Of a stretch of 64,000 bases of DNA, positions 1 to 10,453 are shown one piece after another; the stretch's first letter is position 1, and every line of letters begins with the position of its first letter. Under the pieces are notes generated by a model. It saw only the letters and a list, made by a program, of their open reading frames with translations, was not told where the DNA came from and searched no databases. Both the position numbers and the translations under genes were made by a program. The DNA comes from Scandinavium goeteborgense (GTDB lineage: Bacteria > Pseudomonadota > Gammaproteobacteria > Enterobacterales > Enterobacteriaceae). The DNA lies in assembly GCF_003935895.2 (NCBI RefSeq), contig NZ_CP054058.1:682001-746000 (forward strand), read 5' to 3'.

Positions 1-340
1 CCTCCAGCCGGGCGGCGACTTCAATCAGGGCGAACGGTTTGCACAGGTAATCGTCGGCGCCTGCGCGCAGGCCTTCGACACGCTGGGCGAGCGCATCGCG
101 GGCGGTGAGGATCAGCACCGGTTCTTTACGTCCCTCAGCGCGCCATCCGCGCAGGATGTCCAGGCCATCGATGCCCGGCAGGGTCAAATCGAGGATCACC
201 GCATCATACGGCGCTGTAAACAGCGCCGCTTTGCCGTCTTCGCCACGCGTAAACCAGTCGAGCGTAAAGCCCATTTTGACAAGCCCAGCCTTCAGACCGT
301 CGCCAATCAGCTTATCGTCTTCTACCAGTAAAATTCGCAT
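1..340 (-). CDS. qseB: QseB-type response regulator, N-terminal part (cut by window edge)
   Basis: Reading the minus strand from the ATG at 340 gives 113 codons of an OmpR-family receiver domain beginning [10 protein letters not shown]. The acidic pocket is intact: E7-D8-D9, phospho-acceptor D51 in [10 protein letters not shown]79 and K101 in CKPF. The DNA-binding half lies beyond the window. In E. coli QseB is phosphorylated by QseC and controls motility and envelope genes. The divergent neighbour ygiW and nearby parC fit the qseBC/ygiW arrangement, which is the main reason for choosing QseB over a paralogue such as PmrA. The 151-bp gap to ygiW should carry both promoters. Confidence 0.85.
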   Translation of the reverse strand, partial: MRILLVEDDKLIGDGLKAGLVKMGFTLDWFTRGEDGKAALFTAPYDAVILDLTLPGIDGLDILRGWRAEGRKEPVLILTARDALAQRVEGLRAGADDYLCKPFALIEVAARLE

Positions 341-491
341 CCGTTCGCCCCGTTTTAACCGACATTAATCGCCAGTAAACCCGCGCGAGGCGGCGCTGTA
401 CAGCAAAAAATAATCTTTTTGCGCCTTAAGAAGTCGTTAAGTTTTGTGCTGTTTAATGGGTCTCAGAGTCCACTCAAAAGGAGAGATTGTG

Positions 492-902
492 ATGAAAAAG
501 ACATTAGCGGTAGCGGCCATTGTGGCCTTGATGTCAGCCCCGGTGTTTGCGGCGAATACTCAGGGAGGTTTTTCCGGTCCAGGTGCGGTGCCGACCGCGG
601 CCCAGACCAGCCAGAACGGCGGATTTATCGGGCCAAACGGTAGCGTCACCACCGTCGAAAAAGCCAAATCCATGCGCGACGATGCGTGGGTGACGCTGCG
701 CGGAAATATCGTTGAGCGCATTTCCGACGACCTTTACACCTTCAAAGATGCCACCGGCACCATGAACGTGGATATCGACCACAAACGCTGGAACGGCGTG
801 ACCATCACCCCGCAGGACGTGGTGGAAATTCAGGGTGAAGTCGATAAAGACTGGAACTCTGTCGAAATCGACGTGAAGCAGGTCAATAAAGTCAGCAAGT
901 AA
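492..902 (+). CDS. ygiW: YgiW/VisP-type periplasmic OB-fold (BOF) protein
   Basis: 136-residue exported protein. Residues 1-20 form a Sec signal peptide ending APVFA. The mature part holds a GGFxGPG repeat-like start, then a bacterial OB-fold core (WVTLRGNIV, LYTFKDATGTMNVDID, VEIQGEVD). An AAGGAG Shine-Dalgarno at 478-483 selects the ATG at 492 over an in-frame upstream codon at 444. In E. coli and Salmonella the family (YgiW/VisP) acts in the periplasm in stress tolerance and lies divergent to qseBC, as here. Family assignment is firm; the ligand is not shown by sequence. Confidence 0.93.
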   Translation: MKKTLAVAAIVALMSAPVFAANTQGGFSGPGAVPTAAQTSQNGGFIGPNGSVTTVEKAKSMRDDAWVTLRGNIVERISDDLYTFKDATGTMNVDIDHKRWNGVTITPQDVVEIQGEVDKDWNSVEIDVKQVNKVSK

Positions 903-1031
903 CGCCCGTGCCGCCGCATCCGTGGCGGCAAAACTGCTTATCCCCTGTGACTCAGCGCGCCAGATAAGGTACTATCTGCGGCAATATTGCCCCCTTTATG
1001 GCCGGGCGAAATCGTTGAGGAATCACAGTTA

Positions 1032-3296
1032 ATGAGCGATATGGCAGAGCGCCTTGCGCTACATGAGTTTACGGAAAAAGCGTACCTTGACTACTCCATG
1101 TACGTCATCATGGACCGCGCATTGCCGTTTATCGGCGATGGCCTGAAACCGGTACAGCGCCGCATTGTTTACGCAATGTCTGAGCTGGGGCTGAGCGCCA
1201 GCGCCAAATTCAAGAAATCCGCCCGTACAGTCGGTGACGTGCTGGGTAAATACCACCCGCACGGCGACAGCGCCTGTTATGAAGCCATGGTGCTGATGGC
1301 CCAGCCGTTCTCCTATCGTTACCCGCTGGTCGACGGCCAGGGGAACTGGGGTGCGCCGGACGATCCTAAGTCCTTTGCCGCCATGCGTTATACCGAATCC
1401 CGCCTGTCGAAGTATGCCGAAGTGCTGCTGGGCGAGCTGGGGCAGGGCACCGTTGACTGGCTGCCAAACTTCGATGGCACGCTGCTTGAGCCGCGCATGT
1501 TACCCGCGCGTCTGCCGAACATTCTGCTGAACGGCACCACCGGGATTGCGGTGGGGATGGCGACGGATATTCCGCCGCACAACGTCCGTGAAGTGGCGAA
1601 AGCGGCGATGACGCTGATTGAACAGCCGAAAACCACCCTCGACCAACTGCTCGATATCGTGCAGGGCCCGGATTATCCGACGGAAGCTGAAATCATCACG
1701 CCTCGCGCCGATATCCGTAAAATTTACCAGACCGGCCGCGGTTCCGTGCGTATGCGTGCGGTATGGAAAAAAGAAGACGGCGCGGTGGTGATAACCGCGC
1801 TGCCGCATCAAGTATCCGGCGCGCGCGTGCTGGAGCAAATCGCCAGCCAGATGCGCAATAAAAAGCTGCCGATGGTTGACGACCTGCGCGATGAATCCGA
1901 TCACGAAAACCCGACCCGTCTGGTTATTGTGCCGCGCTCCAACCGTGTGGATATGGAGCAGGTGATGAATCACCTGTTTGCCACCACCGATCTGGAAAAA
2001 AGCTACCGCATTAACATGAACATGATCGGTCTGGATAACCGTCCGCAGGTGAAAAACCTGCTGGAGATCCTCACCGAATGGCTGGCCTTCCGCCGTGATA
2101 CCGTCAGCCGTCGCCTGAACCACCGTCTGGAGAAAGTGCTCAAGCGCCTGCATATCCTCGAAGGTTTGCTGGTGGCGTTCCTCAATATCGACGAAGTGAT
2201 CGAAATCATTCGTCATGAAGATGAACCGAAACCGGCGCTGATGTCGCGCTTTGGCATCAGCGAAACGCAGGCTGAAGCGATCCTCGAACTGAAATTGCGC
2301 CACCTCGCCAAGCTGGAAGAGGTGAAAATTCGTGGTGAGCAGAACGACCTCGAAAAAGAGCGCGATCACATTCAGTCGATCCTTGCGTCCGAGCGCAAGA
2401 TGAGCAACCTGCTGAAGAAAGAGCTGCAGGCTGATGCCGAAGCGTTTGGCGACGATCGCCGTTCTCCGCTGCGTGAGCGCGAAGAAGCGAAGGCCATGAA
2501 CGAACACGACATGCTGCCGTCTGAGCCGGTTACGATTGTCCTGTCGCAGAGCGGCTGGGTGCGTAGCGCCAAAGGCCACGACATCGACGCCAAAGGACTG
2601 AGCTACAAAGCGGGCGACAGCTGGAAAGCGTCGGCGAAAGGCAAGAGCAACCAGCCGGTGGTGTTTATTGATACCACCGGACGCAGCTACGCCGTCGATC
2701 CTATTTCGATGCCGTCTGCGCGCGGGCAGGGCGAGCCGCTGACCGGCAAGCTGACGTTGCCGCCGGGTGCGACCGTCAACCACATGCTGATGGAAAACGA
2801 CGATCAAAAACTGCTGATGGCGTCCGACGCCGGTTACGGTTTCGTCTGTACCTTCAACGATTTAGTGGCGCGTAACCGCGCAGGTAAAGCACTCATCACG
2901 CTGCCAGAAAATGCGCAGGTGATGCCGCCGCTGGTGATTGAGGACGAGTCCGACATGCTGCTGGCGATTACCCAGGCGGGCCGCATGCTGATGTTCCCAC
3001 TGAGCGATTTGCCGCAGTTGTCGAAAGGCAAGGGCAATAAGATCATCGGTATTCCGTCCGCCGACGCGGCGAAGGGCGCTGATGGTCTGGCGCATCTTTA
3101 CATCCTGCCACCGCAGAGCACGCTGACCATTCACGTTGGTAAGCGGAAAATCAAACTGCGTCCGGAAGAGTTGCAGAAAGTCACTGGCGAACGCGGACGT
3201 CGCGGCACGCTGATGCGCGGCCTGCAAAAAATCGACCGGATCGACATTGATTCTCCACTGCGTGCCAGCCCAAGCGCGGGCGACAGCGAAGAGTAA
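1032..3296 (+). CDS. parC: DNA topoisomerase IV subunit A
   Basis: 754 residues, against 752 in E. coli. ParC pairs with ParE to decatenate daughter chromosomes. The winged-helix/breakage-reunion domain has the catalytic tyrosine in AAMRYTESR (Y120). The quinolone-resistance region reads [11 protein letters not shown] with S80 and E84, the susceptible-type residues. The C-terminal half (from about residue 500) is the beta-pinwheel DNA-wrapping domain. I take the ATG at 1032 ([13 protein letters not shown]), which matches the family start; 15 further in-frame codons upstream are probably untranslated. parE is not in the window. Confidence 0.98.
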   Translation: MSDMAERLALHEFTEKAYLDYSMYVIMDRALPFIGDGLKPVQRRIVYAMSELGLSASAKFKKSARTVGDVLGKYHPHGDSACYEAMVLMAQPFSYRYPLVDGQGNWGAPDDPKSFAAMRYTESRLSKYAEVLLGELGQGTVDWLPNFDGTLLEPRMLPARLPNILLNGTTGIAVGMATDIPPHNVREVAKAAMTLIEQPKTTLDQLLDIVQGPDYPTEAEIITPRADIRKIYQTGRGSVRMRAVWKKEDGAVVITALPHQVSGARVLEQIASQMRNKKLPMVDDLRDESDHENPTRLVIVPRSNRVDMEQVMNHLFATTDLEKSYRINMNMIGLDNRPQVKNLLEILTEWLAFRRDTVSRRLNHRLEKVLKRLHILEGLLVAFLNIDEVIEIIRHEDEPKPALMSRFGISETQAEAILELKLRHLAKLEEVKIRGEQNDLEKERDHIQSILASERKMSNLLKKELQADAEAFGDDRRSPLREREEAKAMNEHDMLPSEPVTIVLSQSGWVRSAKGHDIDAKGLSYKAGDSWKASAKGKSNQPVVFIDTTGRSYAVDPISMPSARGQGEPLTGKLTLPPGATVNHMLMENDDQKLLMASDAGYGFVCTFNDLVARNRAGKALITLPENAQVMPPLVIEDESDMLLAITQAGRMLMFPLSDLPQLSKGKGNKIIGIPSADAAKGADGLAHLYILPPQSTLTIHVGKRKIKLRPEELQKVTGERGRRGTLMRGLQKIDRIDIDSPLRASPSAGDSEE

Positions 3297-3303
3297 TCCC
3301 GTT

Positions 3304-3325
3304 GCCCCTTCTCTCCGGAAGGGGC
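3304..3325 (+). terminator. hairpin after parC
   Basis: Eight-base-pair stem GCCCCTTC / GAAGGGGC with a 6-nt loop, seven bases after the parC stop. The downstream T content is weak (TGTAAAATTT), so this is an imperfect intrinsic terminator or a 3'-end stabiliser. Confidence 0.5.
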
Positions 3326-3451
3326 TGTAAAATTTGCGGCAAACCGTTGTTAATTCGTGCGTTGCGATTAACAATACCCTTATAAGGGTTCTGCAAGTCA
3401 CATCCCCTGGCCGGTATATAATTCTAAGCGGTCGGGATTTCAGAGGTAGCT

Positions 3452-4192
3452 ATGCTATTGATTTTTCGCGCAATCATCGTTGTCATTTATTGCATTCTGG
3501 TATGCATTTTTGGCTGTGTTTATTGTCTGTTTAGCCCACGTAATCCGAAGCACGTTGCGACGTTCGGCCATTTGTTTAGCCGACTGGCCCCAGTTTTTGG
3601 CCTGAAAGTCGAAAGACGTCTGCCGGAAGGGTATGAAAACTTTGGCAATGCCATTTATATCGGCAACCATCAAAATAACTACGACATGGTGACGGCGGCG
3701 AGTATCGTTATCCCGCCAACGGTCACCGTCGGAAAGAAAAGCCTGTTATGGGTTCCGTTTTTCGGCCTGCTGTACTGGCTGACCGGCAACCTGTTGATCG
3801 ACCGTAACAACCGCTCAAAAGCACACAGCACGATTGCCGAAGTGGTTAATGCTTTCCAGAAACGTAAGATTTCGTTCTGGATGTTCCCAGAAGGTACTCG
3901 CAGCCGCGGCCGCGGCCTGTTACCGTTTAAAACCGGTGCGTTCCATGCCGCAATTGCTGCTGGCGTCCCAATTATTCCGGTGTGTGTTTCCAATACGTCT
4001 AATAAAATTAACCTGAACCGTATTAATAACGGTCTGGCTATCGTCGAAATGCTGCCACCGATTGATACCAGCAGCTACGGCAAGGATCAGGTGCGTGAAC
4101 TTGCGACTCATTGTCGTGAAATCATGATGGCTAAAATCGCCGAGCTCGACCTGGAAGTTGCCGAACGCGAAGCGGCGAACAAGAAAAAATAA
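3452..4192 (+). CDS. plsC: 1-acyl-sn-glycerol-3-phosphate acyltransferase
   Basis: 246 residues; inner-membrane enzyme that acylates lysophosphatidic acid to phosphatidic acid in phospholipid synthesis. One hydrophobic helix spans residues 2-26. The HX4D catalytic motif is seen as NHQNNYD, and the glycerol-phosphate-binding block as FPEGTRSRGRG; the later PVCVSNT segment is block IV-like. Follows parC as in E. coli and precedes ftsP on the same strand. Start at 3452 is supported by AGAGGTAGCT just upstream. Confidence 0.97.
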   Translation: MLLIFRAIIVVIYCILVCIFGCVYCLFSPRNPKHVATFGHLFSRLAPVFGLKVERRLPEGYENFGNAIYIGNHQNNYDMVTAASIVIPPTVTVGKKSLLWVPFFGLLYWLTGNLLIDRNNRSKAHSTIAEVVNAFQKRKISFWMFPEGTRSRGRGLLPFKTGAFHAAIAAGVPIIPVCVSNTSNKINLNRINNGLAIVEMLPPIDTSSYGKDQVRELATHCREIMMAKIAELDLEVAEREAANKKK

Positions 4193-4297
4193 GCGTCACC
4201 GCGAAACGCCATGCCGTTTACGACATGGCGTAGTCGCAAGTGACCACTGTTTGGGAACGGTTTCCCTCTGTTTTATAGTCAGTTTCATGGAGTTAAT

Positions 4298-5710
4298 ATG
4301 TCACTCAGTCGGCGTCAATTTATTCAGGCATCAGGAGTAGCGCTTTGTGCTGGCGCAGTGCCACTGAGGGCAAACGCGGCAGGTCAGCAGCCAGCGTTGC
4401 CAGTTCCTCCTCTGCTTGAATCCCGTCGTGGACAGCCACTGTTTTTAACCTTGCAACGTGCGCACTGGTCTTTTACCCAGGGCACGCGTGCGCCGGTCTG
4501 GGGCATCAACGGACGCTATCTCGGGCCGACAATCCGTGTGTGGAATGGCGATGACGTCAAACTGATTTACAGTAACCGCCTGACGGAAAATGTGGCGATG
4601 ACCATTCGTGGTTTGCAGGTGCCAGGCCCGCTGATTGGCGGCGCGGCGCGCATGATGTCGCCGAATGCCGACTGGGCGCCGGTGCTGCCGATTCGTCAGA
4701 ACGCCGCCACTCTGTGGTATCAGGCCAACACTCCGAACCATACGGCTGAGCAGGTTTACAACGGCCTGGCGGGTATGTGGCTGGTCGAAGATGAAGTGAG
4801 TAAATCCTTACCTATTCCGAACCACTACGGCGTGGACGATTTCCCGGTCATTATTCAGGACAAGCGTCTCGATAATTTCGGCGCGGCGGAGTACAGCGAG
4901 CCGGGAAGCGGCGGCTTTGTGGGCGATACCCTGATGGTCAACGGCGCGCAAAGCCCGTACGTCGAAGTGTCTCGCGGTTGGGTGCGTTTGCGTTTGCTGA
5001 ACGCGTCAAACTCCCGTCGTTACCTGCTGCAAATGAGCGACGGTCGCGCGCTGCACGTGATTTCCGGTGACCAGGGCTTCCTGCCTGCGCCGGTTTCGGT
5101 GAAACAACTTTCGCTGGCCCCGGGCGAGCGCCGTGAAATTCTGGTCGACATGACCAACGGCGACGAAGTGTCGATCACCTGCGGTGAAGCAGCGGGCATT
5201 GTGGACCGCATTCGCGGCTTCTTCGAGCCGTCGAGCATTCTGATTTCGACCCTGGTATTGACGCTGCGCCCGACTGGCCTGTTGCCGTTAGTCACCGACA
5301 GCCTGCCGATGCGCCTGCTGCCGGAAGAGATCATGACCGGCACGCCGATCCGCAGCCGCGATTTTACGCTGGGCGACGATCCGGGCATCAACGGTCAGCT
5401 GTGGGATCCGCAGCGCATTGACGTCACGGCCCAGCAGGGATCGTGGGAGCGCTGGACGCTTCGCGCCGATAGCCCCCAGTCGTTCCATATTGAAGGGGTG
5501 ATGTTCCAGATCCGCAACGTCAACGGCGCGATGCCGTTCCCGGAAGATCGCGGCTGGAAAGACACGGTGTGGGTAGATGGTCAGGTTGAACTGCTGGTGT
5601 ATTACGGCCAGCCGTCGTGGCCACACTTCCCGTTCCAGTTTGCCAGCCAGACGCTGGAACTCGCGGACCGCGGATCAATTGGCCAGATGCTGGTGAATCC
5701 TTCGCCGTAA
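4298..5710 (+). CDS. ftsP: Cell division protein FtsP (SufI), multicopper-oxidase fold
   Basis: 470 residues, the E. coli length. The N-terminus is a Tat signal peptide: SRRQFIQ twin-arginine motif at residues 4-10, a short hydrophobic stretch, and cleavage near ANAAG. Three cupredoxin domains follow, as in multicopper oxidases, but the usual HXH/HCXH copper clusters are not evident, as expected for SufI, which binds no copper. Works in the periplasm to stabilise the divisome under stress. Start supported by the GGAG at 4288-4291. Confidence 0.96.
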   Translation: MSLSRRQFIQASGVALCAGAVPLRANAAGQQPALPVPPLLESRRGQPLFLTLQRAHWSFTQGTRAPVWGINGRYLGPTIRVWNGDDVKLIYSNRLTENVAMTIRGLQVPGPLIGGAARMMSPNADWAPVLPIRQNAATLWYQANTPNHTAEQVYNGLAGMWLVEDEVSKSLPIPNHYGVDDFPVIIQDKRLDNFGAAEYSEPGSGGFVGDTLMVNGAQSPYVEVSRGWVRLRLLNASNSRRYLLQMSDGRALHVISGDQGFLPAPVSVKQLSLAPGERREILVDMTNGDEVSITCGEAAGIVDRIRGFFEPSSILISTLVLTLRPTGLLPLVTDSLPMRLLPEEIMTGTPIRSRDFTLGDDPGINGQLWDPQRIDVTAQQGSWERWTLRADSPQSFHIEGVMFQIRNVNGAMPFPEDRGWKDTVWVDGQVELLVYYGQPSWPHFPFQFASQTLELADRGSIGQMLVNPSP

Positions 5711-5716
5711 GGCTCA

Positions 5717-5784
5717 ACCCTCTCCCACAGGGAGAGAGAAAAGAACGTCCCCTCTCCCTGTGGGAGAGGGTTAGGGAGAGGGGA
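5717..5784. repeat. CCCTCTCCC-type palindromic intergenic repeat
   Basis: Two inverted arms (ACCCTCTCCCACAGGGAGAG, then CCTCTCCCTGTGGGAGAGG followed by GTTAGGGAGAGGG). Same family as the elements near 11360, 17984, 39129, 43640, 57021 and 63879. It lies between ftsP and ygiQ, outside any gene. Confidence 0.8.
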
Positions 5785-5891
5785 TAAGCATTAACCAACC
5801 GTGCCTCTCACTGAAGTTCCCCTTCATTTTCTGACACTATTCAGCGTATAATCCCCGCCTTTTGCACCCTTTTTAACCACCCGGAAGCACT

Positions 5892-8063
5892 ATGAGCGCA
5901 ATTTCCCTGATCCAACCGGATCGCGATCTCTTCTCCTGGCCGCAGTATTGGGCGGCCTGTTTTGGCCCAGCGCCATTTTTACCGATGTCTCGGGAAGAGA
6001 TGGACCAACTTGGCTGGGATAGCTGCGACATCATCATGGTGACGGGCGATGCGTACGTCGATCACCCGAGCTTCGGGATGGCGATCTGCGGACGCATGTT
6101 GGAAGCGCAGGGCTTCCGCGTGGGGATCATCTCCCAGCCAGACTGGAACAGCAAAGACGACTTCATGCGTCTGGGCAAACCGAATCTGTTCTTTGGCGTC
6201 ACCGCGGGCAACATGGACTCCATGATTAACCGCTACACAGCCGACCGTAAACTGCGCCACGACGATGCGTATACGCCAGACAACGTCGCGGGCAAACGCC
6301 CGGATCGCGCCACGCTGGTTTACACCCAACGCTGTAAAGAAGCCTGGAAAGACGTACCGGTTATCCTCGGCGGGATCGAGGCGAGCCTGCGCCGCTCCGC
6401 GCATTACGATTACTGGTCTGATACCGTGCGTCGTTCGGTGCTGGTGGATTCCAAAGCCGACATGCTGATTTTCGGCAACGGTGAGCGACCACTGGTGGAA
6501 GTTGCGCATCGCCTCTCAATGGGCGAGCTGGTGTCGGATATTCGTGACGTGCGTAACACCGCGATCATGGTGAAAGAGGCCCTGCCAGGCTGGAGCGGCG
6601 TGGATTCCACCCGCCTCGATACGCCGGGCAAAATCGACCCAATCCCGCATCCTTACGGTGAAGATCTGCCGTGCGCCGACAACAAACCTGTGGCGCCGAA
6701 AAAGGCAGAAGCCAAAGCCATTACCGTACAGCCGCCGAAGCCAAAGCCGTGGGAAAAAACCTACGTGCTGCTGCCGTCTTACGAGAAAGTGAAGGGCGAC
6801 AAAGTGCTGTATGCGCACGCCTCACGTATTCTGCATCATGAAACCAACCCGGGCTGCGCCCGCGCGCTGATGCAGAAACACGGCGATCGCTACATCTGGC
6901 TGAACCCGCCGGCGATTCCGCTTTCCACCGAAGAGATGGACAGCGTATTTGCGTTGCCGTACCAGCGAATCCCGCATCCGGCGTACGGTGACAGCCGCAT
7001 CCCGGCTTACGAGATGATCCGCTTCTCGATCAACATCATGCGCGGCTGCTTCGGCGGCTGTTCATTCTGTTCGATAACCGAGCACGAAGGCCGCATTATT
7101 CAGAGCCGTTCCGAAGATTCGATCATCAACGAGATCGAAGCCATTCGCGACACCGTGCCTGGTTTTACCGGCATTATTTCCGATCTGGGTGGCCCGACCG
7201 CCAACATGTATATGCTGCGCTGCAAATCACCGCGCGCCGAGCAGACCTGTCGCCGCCTGTCCTGTGTTTACCCGGATATCTGTAAGCACATGGATACCAA
7301 CCACGAGCCGACGATCAATTTGTATCGCCGCGCCCGCGAGCTGGACGGCGTCAAAAAGATCCTAATTGCTTCCGGCGTGCGCTATGACATCGCGGTAGAA
7401 GATCCGCGCTACATCAAAGAGCTGGCGACCCATCACGTCGGCGGTTATCTGAAGATTGCGCCAGAGCATACCGAAGAAGGCCCGCTGTCGAAGATGATGA
7501 AGCCGGGAATGGGAAGTTATGACCGCTTTAAAGAGCTGTTTGACACCTTTTCGAAACAGGCCGGGAAAGAGCAGTATCTGATCCCTTACTTCATCTCTGC
7601 GCACCCGGGCACCACTGACGAAGACATGGTTAACCTGGCGCTGTGGCTGAAGAAGAACCGCTTCCGTCTCGATCAGGTGCAGAACTTCTACCCGTCGCCG
7701 CTCGCCAACTCGACCACCATGTATTACACCGGCAAAAACCCGCTGGGTAAGATTGGTTATAAGAGTGAAGATATCGTGGTGCCGAAGGGCGACAAACAGC
7801 GTCGTCTGCACAAAGCGCTGCTGCGCTATCACGATCCGGCGAACTGGCCGATGATTCGTCTGGCGCTGGAAGCGATTGGTAAAAAGCATTTGATCGGCGG
7901 ACGCCGTGAATGTCTGGTGCCGTCACCGACCCTGGAAGAAATGCGCGAAGCGCGTCGACAGAACCGTCACACGCGTCCGGCATTGACCAAGCACACGGCG
8001 GTGGCGCATCAGCGTCAGACGCCAGCTGCGAATAAAAAACGCGGAAAAGTTGCGGGGCGTTAA
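5892..8063 (+). CDS. ygiQ: YgiQ family radical SAM protein (UPF0313)
   Basis: 723 residues. An N-terminal cobalamin-binding-like region (residues ~40-230) precedes a radical SAM core whose cluster motif is CFGGCSFC (CX3CX2C) near residue 380. The C-terminus is basic and low-complexity ([18 protein letters not shown]). The substrate is unknown in the family. The tail could bind nucleic acid, which is inference. Start taken at 5892, with CCGGAAG upstream. The E. coli neighbours yqhG and yqhH are absent on the dkgA side. Confidence 0.93.
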   Translation: MSAISLIQPDRDLFSWPQYWAACFGPAPFLPMSREEMDQLGWDSCDIIMVTGDAYVDHPSFGMAICGRMLEAQGFRVGIISQPDWNSKDDFMRLGKPNLFFGVTAGNMDSMINRYTADRKLRHDDAYTPDNVAGKRPDRATLVYTQRCKEAWKDVPVILGGIEASLRRSAHYDYWSDTVRRSVLVDSKADMLIFGNGERPLVEVAHRLSMGELVSDIRDVRNTAIMVKEALPGWSGVDSTRLDTPGKIDPIPHPYGEDLPCADNKPVAPKKAEAKAITVQPPKPKPWEKTYVLLPSYEKVKGDKVLYAHASRILHHETNPGCARALMQKHGDRYIWLNPPAIPLSTEEMDSVFALPYQRIPHPAYGDSRIPAYEMIRFSINIMRGCFGGCSFCSITEHEGRIIQSRSEDSIINEIEAIRDTVPGFTGIISDLGGPTANMYMLRCKSPRAEQTCRRLSCVYPDICKHMDTNHEPTINLYRRARELDGVKKILIASGVRYDIAVEDPRYIKELATHHVGGYLKIAPEHTEEGPLSKMMKPGMGSYDRFKELFDTFSKQAGKEQYLIPYFISAHPGTTDEDMVNLALWLKKNRFRLDQVQNFYPSPLANSTTMYYTGKNPLGKIGYKSEDIVVPKGDKQRRLHKALLRYHDPANWPMIRLALEAIGKKHLIGGRRECLVPSPTLEEMREARRQNRHTRPALTKHTAVAHQRQTPAANKKRGKVAGR

Positions 8064-8070
8064 ACCGATT

Positions 8071-8141
8071 TGCCCGGTGGCGCTCGCGCTTACCGGGCCT
8101 ACAACACCGTAGGCCGGATAAGCGTTAGCGCCATCCGGCAT
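8071..8141. repeat. REP pair (BIME) between ygiQ and dkgA
   Basis: Two REP-like palindromes in opposite orientation: TGCCCGGTGGCGCTCGCGC with TTACCGGGCCTAC, then GTAGGCCGGATAAGCG with GCGCCATCCGGCA. It sits between two convergent genes, the usual BIME position, and may stabilise the 3' ends of both transcripts. Confidence 0.8.
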
Positions 8142-8155
8142 CTCCACAAAAGGCG

Positions 8156-8983
8156 TTAACCGCCGAACTGATCCGGGTCCGGCCCGAGCCGTTTCCCCTG
8201 GTCCAGCTTAGCAATCTCACTCAGTTCGTCTTTATCCAGACGGAAATCCCACACGTCGAAGTTTTCCGCAATGCGCGTCGGCGTAACGGATTTCGGGATA
8301 ACCACCAGCCCGCTATCCAGATGCCAGCGAATCACTATCTGCGCCGGTGTCTTGCTGTATTTCTCCGCCAGATGGCGAATAATGGTCTGATCGAAAACCC
8401 CTTCGCCGCCTTGTGCCAGCGGGCTCCACGACTCGGTCTGGATCTTGTGTGTCGCGTTCCAGGAATGCAATTGACGCTGCTGCATCAGAGGATGAAGTTC
8501 AATCTGGTTGATGACAGGCGAGACGCCGGTTTCATCAATCAGACGCTGCAAGTGGTTCACCTGGAAATTACATACGCCGATGCTTTTCACCAGACCCTGC
8601 TTTTGCAGTTCAATCATCCCACGCCAGGCTTCAACGTAATGATCGATAGCCGGGACCGGCCAGTGCATCAGATACAGATCGACAAAATCGAGCTGCAGTT
8701 TATCGAGACTTTCCTGGAGCGCTTCCGCCGGGCGTTTCTGATCGTCATTCCACAGCTTGGTGGTAATGAACAGCTCATCGCGCGCAACGCCTGCACTGGC
8801 TAATGCAGTGCCCACGCCCTCTTCATTTTTATACGCGGCGGCGGTATCGATAGAACGATAGCCGACCTCCAGCGCTTTATGAATGGCGGTAACGACGTCC
8901 TCGTTGCTTGCTTTCCACACGCCGAGACCCAGTTGCGGCATGATGTTGCCGTCATTGAGTTTGATTACGGTTGGATGTGTCAT
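8156..8983 (-). CDS. dkgA: 2,5-diketo-D-gluconic acid reductase A / methylglyoxal reductase
   Basis: 275-residue aldo-keto reductase (E. coli DkgA also 275). The tetrad is visible: D in YRSIDTA, Y in AAAYKNE, K in ITTKLWN, H in YLMHWPVP. The NADPH-binding end is IPKSVTPTRIAENFDVWDF. Reduces 2,5-diketo-D-gluconate and, in vivo, methylglyoxal and other aldehydes. Lies 112 bp downstream of yqhD on the same strand; in E. coli both are induced through YqhC. Confidence 0.95.
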   Translation of the reverse strand: MTHPTVIKLNDGNIMPQLGLGVWKASNEDVVTAIHKALEVGYRSIDTAAAYKNEEGVGTALASAGVARDELFITTKLWNDDQKRPAEALQESLDKLQLDFVDLYLMHWPVPAIDHYVEAWRGMIELQKQGLVKSIGVCNFQVNHLQRLIDETGVSPVINQIELHPLMQQRQLHSWNATHKIQTESWSPLAQGGEGVFDQTIIRHLAEKYSKTPAQIVIRWHLDSGLVVIPKSVTPTRIAENFDVWDFRLDKDELSEIAKLDQGKRLGPDPDQFGG

Positions 8984-9095
8984 GCTGCATTTCTCCCTAG
9001 GTTAAATTCACCAGAGCGCGGTGGGCGCTCCGGTGAAGTAGTAACAGTAAGTCTGGACGAAATACGAGAAAACGAAAGGTTGAGCGGAAAAACCC

Positions 9096-10259
9096 TTAGC
9101 GTGCCGCTTCGTAAATACGACGGCTCACCTCGAGAGTAATGTCCTGATTTTCACCGATTTGCGTCATGCCGTGCTCTTCCAGTTTTTTCAGCAGCGCAGG
9201 GATAGAGCTGCCGTCCAGACCGTAACCGGACAGGCGCGTTGGCACACCCATCGCTTCGAAGAACTCGCGAGTCGCGGCAATAGCGGCATCAATGCGGGCA
9301 TCTTCAGAACCTTCGGTAATGTTCCAGACGCGTTCTGCGTACTGCAGCAGTTTGGCGCGTTTGGTGTCGCGTTTTTCATTCCACAAAGCAGGCAGAACAA
9401 CCGCCAGCGTCTGGGCGTGATCCAGACCGTGCATTGCGGTCAGTTCATGGCCCAGCATATGCGTCGCCCAGTCCTGCGGTACGCCCGCACCAATCAGGCC
9501 GTTCAGCGCCTGAGTGGCCGCCCACATCACATTGGCACGCACATCGTAGTTTTCTGGCTCTTTCAGCGCTTTCGGGCCTTCTTCAACCAGCGTCAGCAGA
9601 ATGCCTTCGGCGAAACGGTCCTGAATTTTGGCGTTTACCGGGTAAGTCACGTACTGCTCAACGGTGTGAATGAAGGCATCTACCACACCGTTTGCGACCT
9701 GGCGCGGTGGCAGAGTGTAGGTATAAACCGGATCCAGAATGGCGAAGACCGGCTGCACGTGCGGATTCATGAACGCCTGTTTGTCGCCAGTGGTTTTACG
9801 AGAAATCACCGCGCCCATGTTGGATTCAGAACCGGTCGCAGGCAGCGTCAGCACGGAGCCCATCGGGAGAGCACTTTCAATTTTGCTGCCGCCGGTTTGC
9901 AGGATTTCCCACGGGTCAACGCCGTCAGTATATTGCGCGGCTGCCGCGATGAATTTGGTGCCGTCGAGAACGGAACCGCCGCCCACAGCCAGCAGGAAGG
10001 TGATTTTTTCTTCGCGGGCAATTTTCACCGCGTTCATCAGCGTTTCATAAGATGGGTTTGGCTCGATGCCGCCAAACTCCAGCACGTTGAGGCCGTTCAG
10101 CGCGGTCATGACCTGGTCCAGCACGCCGGTTTTTTTGACACTGCCGCCGCCGTAGGTGACGAGGACGCGAGCGTCTGCCGGGATTTGCGCCCGCAGTTCA
10201 GTGATAGCGCCTTTACCGAACAAAATGCGAGTTGGCGTGTGCAGGTTGAAATTAAACAT
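9096..10259 (-). CDS. yqhD: NADPH-dependent aldehyde reductase YqhD
   Basis: 387 residues from the start MFNFNLHTPTRILFGKGAI, the E. coli length; AAGGGA precedes that ATG. Iron-containing-type alcohol dehydrogenase family: GGGS at 37-40 binds NADPH, and the Zn ligands are D and H in VVDAFIHTVEQ and the two histidines in GHELTAMHGLDHA. Detoxifies short-chain aldehydes from lipid peroxidation and glyoxal. An in-frame extension to 10355 exists but overlaps the regulatory gap to yqhC and is unlikely to be translated. Confidence 0.96.
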   Translation of the reverse strand: MFNFNLHTPTRILFGKGAITELRAQIPADARVLVTYGGGSVKKTGVLDQVMTALNGLNVLEFGGIEPNPSYETLMNAVKIAREEKITFLLAVGGGSVLDGTKFIAAAAQYTDGVDPWEILQTGGSKIESALPMGSVLTLPATGSESNMGAVISRKTTGDKQAFMNPHVQPVFAILDPVYTYTLPPRQVANGVVDAFIHTVEQYVTYPVNAKIQDRFAEGILLTLVEEGPKALKEPENYDVRANVMWAATQALNGLIGAGVPQDWATHMLGHELTAMHGLDHAQTLAVVLPALWNEKRDTKRAKLLQYAERVWNITEGSEDARIDAAIAATREFFEAMGVPTRLSGYGLDGSSIPALLKKLEEHGMTQIGENQDITLEVSRRIYEAAR

Positions 10260-10453
10260 AGGTTTTCCCTTCATAGCAGGTGAAAAAGACGGCAGCGACG
10301 GGGCTACCTGATGGAGTGTATTGTGGTCCTGTGGGCTGTTTGTCTCAATGCACATTCCTGCCTATGTATTGCCCATTTCTCCTGTGTGCTGGAGAATATG
10401 AATATTCTTGTCCACAATACATCCATCGAAATACGTCCCGGATACCGCGAATA

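Noticed and set aside
1260..1400. Quinolone-resistance changes in ParC
   Set aside because: S80 and E84 are the wild-type residues, so nothing unusual is seen.
1500..2807. Long antisense open frame (435 codons) in parC
   Set aside because: It is a shadow of the high-GC parC frame; the translation is low-complexity His/Arg-rich with no family features.
9159..10283. 374-codon frame opposite yqhD
   Set aside because: Antisense shadow of yqhD; composition (FRQRR, HVGFRT) is typical of a noncoding complement.
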